A DNA stretch of 64,000 bases from JAVBKU01 sp031553875 (GTDB taxonomy: Bacteria; Bacteroidota; Bacteroidia; Bacteroidales; Rikenellaceae): NCBI GenBank assembly GCA_031553875.1, contig JAVBKU010000004.1:62001-126000 (forward strand). The letters run 5' to 3'. Below, piece after piece: positions 40,220-49,028 of this stretch. Under the pieces are notes generated by a model. That model saw nothing but the letters and a program-made list of their open reading frames with translations, was not told the DNA's origin and did not search any database. Numbering within the stretch: the first letter of the stretch is position 1; every line of letters starts with the position of its first letter. The position numbers were made by a program, and so were the translations under genes.

Positions 40220-42733
40220 TTACCATGTTACAACCAGTTGCCCCGTGTAGTTTTTAAGTTCGAAGTAGACGCCGTCGAATTCCGTGCCACGGGTGGTGTA
40301 GAGCAGTTCCTCAGCTTCGGGGTGGTGGTTATTGTGGGGCATCACCTTGAAGTTGGTAAGGTCGCTGTCCGGATAAATGCGCACGGTGGCCCCATGTAGG
40401 CCGTCGACGCCGATCTTACGCTTAACCCGGTATTCCACGGGAGCCATCTCGCGGCAGCTTACGATACCACTTTCCTGCACCACGAATACGCGGCACTCCT
40501 TACTCCATGACTTGGGCATACGGTAAGTGGAGTAGCCGCCGCGAAGTTCGGTCTCGCTGCCCACGAATACCGGCGCACCCTGTGGCAGGCGGAACATCTG
40601 TTCCACGGTCTGGTCGGGAGTGTAGCCCGCGAAGTAAAGCCCGTTGTTATGGCGCAATATGCAGTTTACGGGCGAAGCCGATGAGGGAGCGAGTTTATTG
40701 TAGATAATTGAGTAGCCCTCTGTCCCAAGTGCGTAGCGCATCAGCGAACCGCCTCTGAACCACTTTGATGCATCGTCGTTGGATAGCAGCATGCCGCCCG
40801 TATACGACGCTGAATTTGTACCGCGAACGTAGCATATCTTACCACCTCTCCAATCGGGGCGAGCTTTTTCTGTGACTATATCGCGCCTCTGTCCTTTGAG
40901 GCTTACGCTGGCGATAGCACGGCTGTCCGAGGCCACGGTCTCGATGCCACTGCCCGATAGCGATGCCGTGTGGCGTAGTTTCATGGGCGAGCCGGACTTG
41001 TCGAAGCGGCCCGAGATGGTCATGGCGAATTCACCTTCCAGCGGAGAAGCGAGGACGATACCTATAAAGTCGCGCATCGCTTTACTGCCGTTACCGGCAG
41101 GGCCGTAGATAATAGCCTGGCCGCCGCCGGAGACAAATTCCATCAGCCTGCGCTCCATATCGCTACCCGCGTCGGGTACGGTGGTGACAACTATCGAAGT
41201 ATTGAACACATCAGAGCCGGAGCCGATAAGTTTGGCGAAGTTACCTGTCGACACAACCGTATTCATCGGCAGACCCTCGTTGAGCGCCTGGCGGATAAAC
41301 CAGTCGCCGAAGAACACCTCTTCCAATCTCTCGGGATGGTTGAAGGCGTAATCATGATACTCATCGAAGGGGTAAACCCATACCACGGGCCCCGCCTTGT
41401 CCGGAGCTATACGGCGTGCCTGGAGCAGGTGAGGAATAACTTCCGACGGCACCTGGTCGGGCATATTGCCGTAGGAATCGTCGACGGTGAGGATATTGAT
41501 ATTAGAGGGTAGAACTATCTTCCCGTACTCATTTACTCGCGACACGGCCATGGCGAGGTATATGTCCTGAGCCTCGCGTCCGTAGCGATCGAGCCAGGGA
41601 CTATTGGCCCACCACGGGTCGTGGGTGTAGAATCGATACAGGTAACGATCGTCGGGCAGCTCCGCGATGCGCGACATATAGCCCGTGAGTTCGAGGCCGA
41701 AGTCGCCATTGAGTGCGGCCCACGGCGAGTTGGGCGGAGGCAGTAGGTTGAAGCCGCCATTGTATATACTTCGGATATCTACCCCGTCACGCGCAAGGTC
41801 GATGCCTGCCGACAGGTTGGTGCCGCGGGTTTCGATACGGAAGTCAGGGCATCCCTTGCGGAATTCAGTCCAGAAATTGAGGATCTTGGCTTGTATATCC
41901 CTCATCTTGGAGGCGTTGAACGTTTCGCCGTCGTATATGGCGCCCACGGTGTTCCATGTCTCCATGCCGAAGCCGAAACCATTGGACAGCCAGATATAGT
42001 CGTAGCCCATATCCCTGAGCAGTTCGTTGGACTGACGGCCCAGGAATTCGCCCAGCGGTGTGCCCTGAGGTATGCCGGCAGGGTAAGCGGCATAGGCCTT
42101 TGAGTCCTCATCTAACGTGGCATAGCAGCACACGAACGACTTGGTGCCCATAGTGTTGGCCATGCATATTTCGGGGTGGCGGGTGTACTTGAAGTCCGAC
42201 TTGGCGAACTCGGGACCAGGGTCGAAGGTCTCGCCCACGCGGATAACCTTGCTGGTTATGCGTGAGCCCTCTTCCTTGATGGTCTTGATTATAAAACGCA
42301 GGTCACGGTAGGTGAATTCCGGCAGCGACTCAGGGGGCATATATGTATAGGCCCTTTCGTGGAGGTTTATCTCCCTCGGGCCGGAGTTGATCTCGGCGGG
42401 AGTGTTGGGATTGCCTATGAACTTGCACCATTCAAGCTTCTGGTCGAGGTCGCCCGTGTACTCGAGTATTTCCGAGCCGTCGGAGGTCCACATCAGCACC
42501 GATACCGTATCGGCATGGGAGAGCAGAGTTTCCCACTGCGAGAACATCTTGCGGCACACGGCCTTGATATATTCCTTGTCGTTCTTCTTGAACGGCTTGA
42601 GCGAGACTTCAAGGGTTACGTTGTTGTAGCGGGGGATAGGCGGGTTGCTATCGTCGATGAGTTCAGCCGGGGCAGGCGCACCGCAGGAGGCCACGATAAA
42701 GGCCATCATAAGTATTGCGAATAGTTTCTTCAT
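40220..42733 (-). CDS. Large lipoprotein, unrecognised, possible glycosidase-like
   Basis: 837 residues, lipobox VASC (Cys17) in a signal peptide. No firm family. The middle region (about 40-450) has a TIM-barrel flavour: repeated beta strands ending in polar motifs such as YDYIWLSNGFGFGMETW, RIETRGTNLSAG, YRFYTHDPWW and VVWVYPFDEYHDY. A later segment (about 500-580, VSTGNFAKLIGSGSDVFNTSIVVTT...EFVSGGGQAIIYGPAG) looks like the beta-galactosidase trimerisation (glutamine amidotransferase-like) fold, and the C-terminus is beta-rich. I infer a secreted carbohydrate-active enzyme. It forms an operon with the M55 peptidase downstream. Confidence 0.72.
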   Translation of the reverse strand: MKKLFAILMMAFIVASCGAPAPAELIDDSNPPIPRYNNVTLEVSLKPFKKNDKEYIKAVCRKMFSQWETLLSHADTVSVLMWTSDGSEILEYTGDLDQKLEWCKFIGNPNTPAEINSGPREINLHERAYTYMPPESLPEFTYRDLRFIIKTIKEEGSRITSKVIRVGETFDPGPEFAKSDFKYTRHPEICMANTMGTKSFVCCYATLDEDSKAYAAYPAGIPQGTPLGEFLGRQSNELLRDMGYDYIWLSNGFGFGMETWNTVGAIYDGETFNASKMRDIQAKILNFWTEFRKGCPDFRIETRGTNLSAGIDLARDGVDIRSIYNGGFNLLPPPNSPWAALNGDFGLELTGYMSRIAELPDDRYLYRFYTHDPWWANSPWLDRYGREAQDIYLAMAVSRVNEYGKIVLPSNINILTVDDSYGNMPDQVPSEVIPHLLQARRIAPDKAGPVVWVYPFDEYHDYAFNHPERLEEVFFGDWFIRQALNEGLPMNTVVSTGNFAKLIGSGSDVFNTSIVVTTVPDAGSDMERRLMEFVSGGGQAIIYGPAGNGSKAMRDFIGIVLASPLEGEFAMTISGRFDKSGSPMKLRHTASLSGSGIETVASDSRAIASVSLKGQRRDIVTEKARPDWRGGKICYVRGTNSASYTGGMLLSNDDASKWFRGGSLMRYALGTEGYSIIYNKLAPSSASPVNCILRHNNGLYFAGYTPDQTVEQMFRLPQGAPVFVGSETELRGGYSTYRMPKSWSKECRVFVVQESGIVSCREMAPVEYRVKRKIGVDGLHGATVRIYPDSDLTNFKVMPHNNHHPEAEELLYTTRGTEFDGVYFELKNYTGQLVVTW

Positions 42734-42762
42734 GTATATTTTGGCTTAGTATTTATATTTTA

Positions 42763-42835
42763 CAAATATAGTGAAAGCCGCGCGCCATCAAGCTTGCTTG
42801 AATGGCCGAGGCGCATCCTATATTCTACAAATATA
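42763..42835 (-). repeat. Promoter-bearing intergenic repeat module upstream of the 837-aa lipoprotein gene
   Basis: On the minus strand a module runs from TATATTTGTAGAATATAGGA through GATGCGCCTCGGCC and a TCAAGC/GCTTGA hairpin to TTTCACTATATTTG. It therefore has a perfect -7 box at each end (42828-42835 and 42763-42770); the proximal one is 30 nt from the start codon. The order of motifs matches the first module upstream of nadE. Confidence 0.6.
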
Positions 42836-42857
42836 GAAAAATTCCGTTTATAAACTT

Positions 42858-42894
42858 TTCCGGCCCCGCGTACATACAGGACACGGGGCCGGAA
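42858..42894 (-). terminator. Terminator of the MBL hydrolase gene
   Basis: An 11-bp stem TTCCGGCCCCG / CGGGGCCGGAA with a 15-nt loop, 30 nt past the stop; minus-strand tail AAAGTTTATAAAC. Confidence 0.75.
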
Positions 42895-42923
42895 CAAGAT
42901 CAGTTATATTATAATGCCCTTAA

Positions 42924-43682
42924 CTATGGCATATGCCTTATGCGGACCTCGGTATTGCACTTACCGTTGAGCATCATAAACAGTTTGCGCACGTCGCTTT
43001 CGCCGAAGTGATAGGGGTAGAGCATCACCGGTCTGAGCACCTTGGCCGCCTCGGCCGCCTGTTCGATAGTCATCGTGTAGGGCTGGTTCACCGGCAGGAA
43101 AGCTATGTCGATATCTCCGAAAGATTTCATCTCGGGAATGTGTTCCGTATCGCCGGCGACATATATCACAGAGCCGCCCAGACGCATTATGTAACCGTTG
43201 TCCCTCCCCTTGGGGTGGTACTTGTTCCTGCCCGACGACGTGTTGTAGGCGGGCACGGCCTCTATCTCCATATAACTGTCGACGATGGCTCTTTCCCCGT
43301 TGTGCAGGGGCCGTATCTCCGGAGCGGGATTATCGCCCCTGGTAGCCTCAGATATCTTGTGGTGCTTAACCAAGAGTTCCGCCGTAGGGTGGTTGGTGAT
43401 CACTACCGTGCCTTCTTTCAGTACGGCCACTATAGCCTCAGGGTCGAAGTGGTCGTAGTGTTCGTGGGTGACAATTATCGCATCGGCTTTGGGCAGGAGG
43501 TTGAAGTTGGTATGCTCGGTCAGGGGGTCGATATATATGGTACGCCCGTCGAACAACATGATGAGAGAAGAGTGCCTGATGAACCCGATCTCGAGTTTTG
43601 TACCGTCAGCGGTCAAAAAACCATCGGTCTCAAAAGGCAGGGAAGGAATACGCTTTGCTGTGAATAACGATCTGAGAGTCAT
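42924..43682 (-). CDS. MBL-fold metal-dependent hydrolase (UPF0173-like)
   Basis: 252 residues with the metallo-beta-lactamase motif THEHYDHFD (about 72-80), later His/Asp ligands in VAGDTEHIPEM (about 173-183) and a terminal histidine region (YPYHFGESD). The N-terminus places a short strand before IRHSSLIMLFDGRTIYIDPL. Binuclear metal hydrolase of unknown substrate, cytoplasmic. It stands alone between the lipoprotein operon and uxaA. Confidence 0.9.
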   Translation of the reverse strand: MTLRSLFTAKRIPSLPFETDGFLTADGTKLEIGFIRHSSLIMLFDGRTIYIDPLTEHTNFNLLPKADAIIVTHEHYDHFDPEAIVAVLKEGTVVITNHPTAELLVKHHKISEATRGDNPAPEIRPLHNGERAIVDSYMEIEAVPAYNTSSGRNKYHPKGRDNGYIMRLGGSVIYVAGDTEHIPEMKSFGDIDIAFLPVNQPYTMTIEQAAEAAKVLRPVMLYPYHFGESDVRKLFMMLNGKCNTEVRIRHMP

Positions 43683-43834
43683 AATGGTGCCTTTTTGGGG
43701 TTTGACATCAAAAGTAGCCTCCGGGTAGATGGCTAAAGATACTTCATTTTGAAATCATAGCCAAAAATCGGGCCACAGACTCAATTTCAGATAGTCATTT
43801 TGGAACTACATTTCCACCGTACAGCCCGCGCAGA

Positions 43835-45328
43835 TCATAGAGTTACGCCTGTTTTGAATATGGCGATCTCGCGGAATCCACTTTTTTCGTTGTTGACTTT
43901 CTCTCCGCTGGCGACTTTTATGATGTAATCTATGAACTCTTCGAGTACTTCCGTGGCCGGCCGACCTTCGACTATCTCCCCGGCGTTGAAGTCTATCCAT
44001 TTGGGCTTGGCTTCGGCCAGACGGGTGTTGGTGGATATCTTCATAGTGGGGACGAAACTGCCGAACGGAGTGCCGCGGCCCGTGGTGAAAAGCACTATCT
44101 GGCACCCGGCTGCTCCCAGCGCGGTGGCGGCTACGAGGTCGTTGCCGGGGGCGGATAGCAGGTTAAGACCCGAGGATGTGATCCTGTCGCCGTACATCAA
44201 CACGTCGCGCACCTCAGCCTTGCCGCACTTCTGAGTACAGCCGAGCGATTTCTCCTCGAGCGTCGAAATGCCACCCGCCTTGTTGCCGGGCGAGGGGTTT
44301 TCGTACACGGGTTGCTCGTTGCGCATGAAATATTCTTTGAAGTCGTTGATAAGGCGCACGGTCTTTTCGAATGTGGCCTTGTCACGGCAACGGTTCATCA
44401 GGATGGTCTCTGCGCCGAACATTTCCGGCACTTCGGTAAGCACCGACGTGCCTCCCGAGGCTATGAGGAAATCGGAGAACAGCCCCAGCAGGGGATTGGC
44501 GGTGATTCCAGAGAAGCCGTCCGATCCTCCGCACTTGAGTCCCACGCGTAAGTAGCTCAGGGGCGTTTCCTCCCTGCGGTCTTCCTTGGCCACGGCGTAT
44601 ATCTCGCGCAGCAGGGCCATGCCTTCCTCTATCTCGTCGCCCGCCTTCTGGGTTTCGATGAACTTGACCCTGCGGGGGTCGTAGTCGCCCAGCATCTCGC
44701 GGAATGCGGAAAGTTGATTATTCTCGCAGCCGAGGCCTACCACCAGTACGCCTCCCGCATTGGGGTGCTGTACCATATCGCGCAACACCTTGCGGGTGTT
44801 TTCATGGTCGCCGCCAAGCTGCGAACAGCCGTAGTTATGAGGCCAGGCTACCACTGCGTCCACGTTGCCGTCGGCCGCGATCTCCGCCCTGAGCAGTTCT
44901 GCCAGGCGGTTCACGGTGCCATTAACGCAACCCACTGTGGGGATCACCCATATCTCGTTGCGGACGCCGACTTCGCCGTTACTCCTCTTATAACCCATGA
45001 AGGTGCGGGGCGTGCCCGGCGCATCGAGGGGCTCGATGGCGGGAGTGTAGGTATAGTCGAGCACTCCCTCCAGATTGGTGCGGATATTTTTCTCATTCAC
45101 CAGGCTGCCGGCCTCGATAGGCGAAGTGGCGTGGCCTATGGGGTAGCCGTATTTTACCACGTTCTCACCCTCGGCGATACCTTTAAGCGCGAACTTGTGC
45201 CCGGCGGGAATATCCGAGTAGAGGATGATATCCATATCGTCTACACGCACTGACTCCCCGGCCCTGAGATCGGAGATGGCGACGGCCACATTGTCGGCCT
45301 CGTTTATCTTGATGAATTTTACGGACAT
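43835..45328 (-). CDS. uxaA: Altronate dehydratase
   Basis: 497 residues with an N-terminal SAF domain (about 1-95, ending AGSLVNEKNI) and the large C-terminal dehydratase domain. Motifs: VVAWPHNYGCSQLGGDHENTRKVL (about 155-180), GLGCENNQ, GLKCGGSDGFSGITANPLLG (about 285-304), and CTQKCGKAEV with the Fe-binding cysteine region. It dehydrates D-altronate to 2-keto-3-deoxygluconate in galacturonate breakdown. It starts 11 nt after uxaB. The isomerase UxaC and the KDG kinase/aldolase are not in the window. Confidence 0.96.
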   Translation of the reverse strand: MSVKFIKINEADNVAVAISDLRAGESVRVDDMDIILYSDIPAGHKFALKGIAEGENVVKYGYPIGHATSPIEAGSLVNEKNIRTNLEGVLDYTYTPAIEPLDAPGTPRTFMGYKRSNGEVGVRNEIWVIPTVGCVNGTVNRLAELLRAEIAADGNVDAVVAWPHNYGCSQLGGDHENTRKVLRDMVQHPNAGGVLVVGLGCENNQLSAFREMLGDYDPRRVKFIETQKAGDEIEEGMALLREIYAVAKEDRREETPLSYLRVGLKCGGSDGFSGITANPLLGLFSDFLIASGGTSVLTEVPEMFGAETILMNRCRDKATFEKTVRLINDFKEYFMRNEQPVYENPSPGNKAGGISTLEEKSLGCTQKCGKAEVRDVLMYGDRITSSGLNLLSAPGNDLVAATALGAAGCQIVLFTTGRGTPFGSFVPTMKISTNTRLAEAKPKWIDFNAGEIVEGRPATEVLEEFIDYIIKVASGEKVNNEKSGFREIAIFKTGVTL

Positions 45329-45339
45329 ATTAATATATG

Positions 45340-46776
45340 TTACAAAATATCCTTTACAGCATTTTTCATGCCCTTGGCCTGGATAGCATCGAGGTCGGCC
45401 TTGAGGAGAGAGGTGAGGCCCGGCAGGGCATTGAGGTCTTCGCCCCAGATCTCGGTAGCTCCAAGCACTCCCTTGGCCACCTGGGCCGTGTCGCCCGTGG
45501 CCCAGAGCTTTTGCAGGAGGTCGGTTATGTGCTTGTCGTCCTGCGGAGTGATAGTGTCGTTACCGCGCTTGCCGCCCTTGTAATATGTTGTTATAGCGGC
45601 GAGGCCGAACACGAGGCCCTGCGGCAGGGTGCCTTTCCTCTGGAGGAATATTTTGAGTGCTGGCAGGTCGCGGGTCTTGTATTTGGGAAATGAGTTGAGC
45701 ATGATGCTCGTTACCATGTGCTTCACGTAGGGGTTGCGGAAGCGGTCGATCACGTCCTCCCCGAAAGCCTCCAGCTCGGCTTCAGGCAGGTCGAGCGAAG
45801 CCAGAAGCTCGTCGAACATCACCTTACGAACGTAGCGTCCTATTACTTCGTCTTCGACGCACTCCCTCACGGTGTCGACCCCGCTCAGGTAGCCCACGGG
45901 CGAAAGCACGGTGTGTGGGCCGTTGAGAAGTGTCACCTTACGGTCGCGGTAGGGCTTCATGTCGGAAACGAACAGCACGTTGAGCCCGGCCTTGTCGGCG
46001 GGGAACTCCTTCTGCACCTCCTTGGGGGCTTCGATCACCCAGAGGTGGAATATTTCGCCCTCGACCACGAGGTTGTCTTTGTAGCCGAGTTCTTCGGTTA
46101 TCTCGCCGATGGTTTCGCGTGGGAAGCCCGGGACGATGCGGTCTACAAGCGTGTTGCAGAATATGTTGCTCTCCATGGCCCACTTGCGGAAATCTTCGCC
46201 CAGGTTCCAGAGGTCGATATACTGGCCCACGGCCTTTTTGAGATTGTCGCCGTTGCGGTCGATAAGCTCGCAGGGTATGATGATAAGACCCTTGGAAGAG
46301 TCGCCGCCGAAACAAGAGAATCTGTCGTGCATCAGCTTGGTCAGCTTGCCGGGGAAACTCTTCGGGGGCTGGGCCTCGAACTTATCCGAGGGGTCGAACG
46401 CGATACCCGCTTCGGTGGTGTTGGATATGACGAATCTAACTTCGGGATTCGCGGCCAGGGCGGCGTATTTGTTATACTCGGCATAGGGATTTATAGCGTC
46501 GGAAATCGTATCGATAAGTTGCACTTCGCGCTTCGCCTTGCCCTGCTCCAGCCCCTTGGTTATGAGGGTGTAGAGGCAATCCTGCTCGCGCAGCATGGGC
46601 GCCATGCCCTGTTCGATGGGCTGCACTACAGTCACGCCGGCGTTGAAGTCGAGCTTGTTATTCATCTCAAAGATGATCCAGTCGACAAAAGCGCGCAGGA
46701 AGTTTCCTTCGCCGAACTGTATCACGCGGGTGGGGTAGAGGGTGTTCTTGAACTCTTTACGATTAAGCTGTTTCAT
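45340..46776 (-). CDS. uxaB: Tagaturonate reductase
   Basis: 478 residues, mannitol-dehydrogenase family. NADH-binding N-terminus (VIQFGEGNFLRAFVDW), middle motifs FISNTTEAGIAF (about 135-146) and NCELIDRNGDNLKK, and C-terminal domain with catalytic KLTLLNGPHT-type Lys/Asn segment (KVTLLNGPHTVLSP). It reduces D-tagaturonate to D-altronate, the step before UxaA. First gene of a uxaB-uxaA operon for pectin-derived galacturonate. Confidence 0.95.
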   Translation of the reverse strand: MKQLNRKEFKNTLYPTRVIQFGEGNFLRAFVDWIIFEMNNKLDFNAGVTVVQPIEQGMAPMLREQDCLYTLITKGLEQGKAKREVQLIDTISDAINPYAEYNKYAALAANPEVRFVISNTTEAGIAFDPSDKFEAQPPKSFPGKLTKLMHDRFSCFGGDSSKGLIIIPCELIDRNGDNLKKAVGQYIDLWNLGEDFRKWAMESNIFCNTLVDRIVPGFPRETIGEITEELGYKDNLVVEGEIFHLWVIEAPKEVQKEFPADKAGLNVLFVSDMKPYRDRKVTLLNGPHTVLSPVGYLSGVDTVRECVEDEVIGRYVRKVMFDELLASLDLPEAELEAFGEDVIDRFRNPYVKHMVTSIMLNSFPKYKTRDLPALKIFLQRKGTLPQGLVFGLAAITTYYKGGKRGNDTITPQDDKHITDLLQKLWATGDTAQVAKGVLGATEIWGEDLNALPGLTSLLKADLDAIQAKGMKNAVKDIL

Positions 46777-46847
46777 TGTATATAAAGGTTATTAGTTTTT
46801 AGTCTAAACGGTTTATGATTCTCCAGTGTGGATTATTAAAACATATT

Positions 46848-46915
46848 CATTCGGGCTGCTGCATAGGTCGACCAAAGGTCGAGCCGTCCGAGTGAGCATC
46901 GCGGAGCCACGATGC
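46848..46915 (+). repeat. Structured intergenic repeat, copy C
   Basis: Outer stem CATTCGGGCTGCT / AGCCGTCCGAGTG (12 of 13 pairs counting G-T), bulge GCATAG, and inner hairpin TCGACC-AAA-GGTCGA, where both arms differ from copies A and B in a compensating way. It is followed by GCATCG / CGATGC (46896-46915). Lies downstream of era. Confidence 0.82.
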
Positions 46916-46935
46916 GGGCGGTATAATTACGGAGA

Positions 46936-47814
46936 TTACTCCATATACCCGAAGCGGCGCAGCTGGCGGTCACTGTCGCGCCAGTCGGAGTTGACCTTCA
47001 CGAACATTTGCAGGAACACTTTCTTTTCAAGGAATTTTTCCAGCTCTATCCTCGCCTGGGTGCCTACCTTCTTGAGCATCGCCCCCTTGTGGCCGATGAT
47101 GATGCCCTTCTGGCTCTCGCGGGCCACGTGGATGGTGGCCATTATGCGGTCGATGGTGGGTTCCTCCTTGTACTCGTCGATGGTTATCTCCACCGAGTAG
47201 GGTATTTCTTTGTCGTAGTTGAGCAGTATCTTTTCGCGGATTATCTCCGAGGCGAAAAAGCGCATGGTCTTGTCGGTGAGAGTGTCCTTGGGATAGTACT
47301 CCACACCCTCGGGCAGCATCTCCTTGATAAGGTCGAACAGGCCGCCTATGTTGAACTGCGTGATGGCCGACACGGGGGCTATCTTGGCCTCGGGCAACAT
47401 GCCGCGCCAGTATTCGCACAGGGTTTCGAGTTTCTCGGGGGTGGTGAGGTCTATCTTGTTGATGACCACTATCGTGGGGATGCCGCTCAGGGCTATGCGC
47501 TCGATATATTCCTTGTTCTTCTCGGGCGATTCCACGGTGTCGGTGACGTAGAGCAACACGTCGGCGTCCTTGAACGCGCCCTGCACGAACTTCATCATCG
47601 ACTCCTGCAGCTTGTAGTTGGGCTTGAGTATCCCCGGAGTGTCGGAATATACGATCTGGAAGTCGTCGCCGTTGACTATGCCCATGATCCTGTGGCGCGT
47701 GGTCTGCGCCTTGGAGGTGATGATCGAAAGGCGCTCACCCACAAGGGCGTTCATCAGGGTCGATTTACCGACGTTGGGATTACCTATTATATTTACGAAA
47801 CCCGATTTGTGCAT
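46936..47814 (-). CDS. era: GTPase Era
   Basis: 292 residues. G1 GNPNVGKSTLMNAL (12-25), G2/G3 (TRHRIMG, DTPG), G4 NKID (about 122-125), and the C-terminal KH domain (about 205-292) with EEPTIDRIMATIHVARESQKGIIIGHKGAMLKKVG. It binds 16S rRNA 3' end and assists 30S maturation. Divergent from obg with overlapping promoters. Confidence 0.98.
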   Translation of the reverse strand: MHKSGFVNIIGNPNVGKSTLMNALVGERLSIITSKAQTTRHRIMGIVNGDDFQIVYSDTPGILKPNYKLQESMMKFVQGAFKDADVLLYVTDTVESPEKNKEYIERIALSGIPTIVVINKIDLTTPEKLETLCEYWRGMLPEAKIAPVSAITQFNIGGLFDLIKEMLPEGVEYYPKDTLTDKTMRFFASEIIREKILLNYDKEIPYSVEITIDEYKEEPTIDRIMATIHVARESQKGIIIGHKGAMLKKVGTQARIELEKFLEKKVFLQMFVKVNSDWRDSDRQLRRFGYME

Positions 47815-47857
47815 AAGATAGTGTTTTATTGGCCTAATGTAGCCTCTGCAATGTTGA

Positions 47858-47883
47858 CAAAGGTAAAAAAAATATTACCTTTG
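47858..47883. promoter_or_regulatory. Overlapping divergent promoters of era and obg
   Basis: CAAAGGTA (47858-47865, the -7 of era on the minus strand) and TACCTTTG (47876-47883, the -7 of obg) form a near-mirror pair with 10 A/T-rich bases between. The -33 regions would fall across each other, so RNA polymerase can occupy only one at a time. Confidence 0.7.
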
Positions 47884-47962
47884 GGAACAGATTACAACTA
47901 CAAAATACAGGGCACAGGCCGGAGATTACCGTTGCCGCGCCTATTTATATTTTTCTGTCGTT

Positions 47963-48955
47963 ATGGCTTCATCGAACTTCGTGGATTATGTCAAAATATT
48001 TTGCCGCTCCGGTAAGGGCGGGGCGGGCTCGGCCCACTTCCGCAGGGAGAAGTTCGTGGAGTTCGGCGGTCCCGACGGCGGCGACGGCGGCAGGGGGGGT
48101 AACATAGTTCTCAGGGGTAACAGCCAGTACTGGACGCTTATCCACCTTAAATACCAGCGCCATATATTCGCAGAGAACGGCGATGCCGGCCATGGCGCCC
48201 GCTCCACCGGCAAGGACGGGGCCGACATCATAATCAACGTGCCGCTCGGTACCGTGGCGCGCGACGCCGAAACGGGAGAGGTGGCGTGTGAAGTGACCAC
48301 CGACGGGCAGGAGGTAATATTACTCCCCGGAGGCCGCGGCGGGTTGGGTAACTGGCATTTCAAGACCTCCACCAACCAGGCTCCGCGCTATGCGCAGCCG
48401 GGCGAGGATATGCAGGAGGGGACGTTTATCCTCGAACTGAAACTGCTTGCCGACGTGGGCCTCGTGGGATTCCCCAACGCGGGCAAATCTACCCTGTTGT
48501 CGGTGGTGTCGGCGGCCAAGCCCAAGATAGCCAACTACGCCTTCACGACCCTGGAACCCAACCTCGGCATCGTCGAATGGAGGGACCATAAGTCTTTTGT
48601 GATGGCCGATATCCCCGGTATAATCGAGGGCGCACACGAGGGCAGGGGGCTGGGAACGCGGTTCCTGCGCCATATAGAGCGCAACTCGGTGCTGTTGTTC
48701 ATGATCCCCGCCGACTCGAAAGATATAGCCACCGAGTACGGGGTGTTGCTCAACGAGCTGAAATTATACAATCCCGAACTTCTCGATAAGGGCCGCCTAT
48801 TGGCTATCACCAAGAGCGATATGCTCGACAATGAGCTTAAAGAGGCCATGAGCAAGGAACTTCCCGCGGGAATACCGCACGTATTCATATCGTCGGTATC
48901 GGGTATTAACATTGATACACTTAAAGATATGCTCTGGGCAGAGCTGCATAAATAG
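47963..48955 (+). CDS. obgE: GTPase Obg/CgtA
   Basis: 330 residues. N-terminal Obg fold with glycine-rich stretch (GGKGGAGSAHFRRE...GGPDGGDGGRGG), G domain from about 160: G1 GFPNAGKSTLL (about 165-175), G3 DIPG, G4 TKSD (about 280-283). No C-terminal OCT extension, as in other Bacteroidetes. Acts in 50S assembly and growth control. Confidence 0.98.
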   Translation: MASSNFVDYVKIFCRSGKGGAGSAHFRREKFVEFGGPDGGDGGRGGNIVLRGNSQYWTLIHLKYQRHIFAENGDAGHGARSTGKDGADIIINVPLGTVARDAETGEVACEVTTDGQEVILLPGGRGGLGNWHFKTSTNQAPRYAQPGEDMQEGTFILELKLLADVGLVGFPNAGKSTLLSVVSAAKPKIANYAFTTLEPNLGIVEWRDHKSFVMADIPGIIEGAHEGRGLGTRFLRHIERNSVLLFMIPADSKDIATEYGVLLNELKLYNPELLDKGRLLAITKSDMLDNELKEAMSKELPAGIPHVFISSVSGINIDTLKDMLWAELHK

Positions 48956-49028
48956 TTACGCAGAGCAGATAATAATAACGGACGCGGTGCCCGGGTTTGG
49001 CACTAAAAATGACAAACATATTCTAGCC

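Noticed and set aside
45718..46785. Open frame of 355 codons antisense to uxaB
   Set aside because: Shadow of a well-supported gene; composition and lack of motifs match a reverse-frame artefact.
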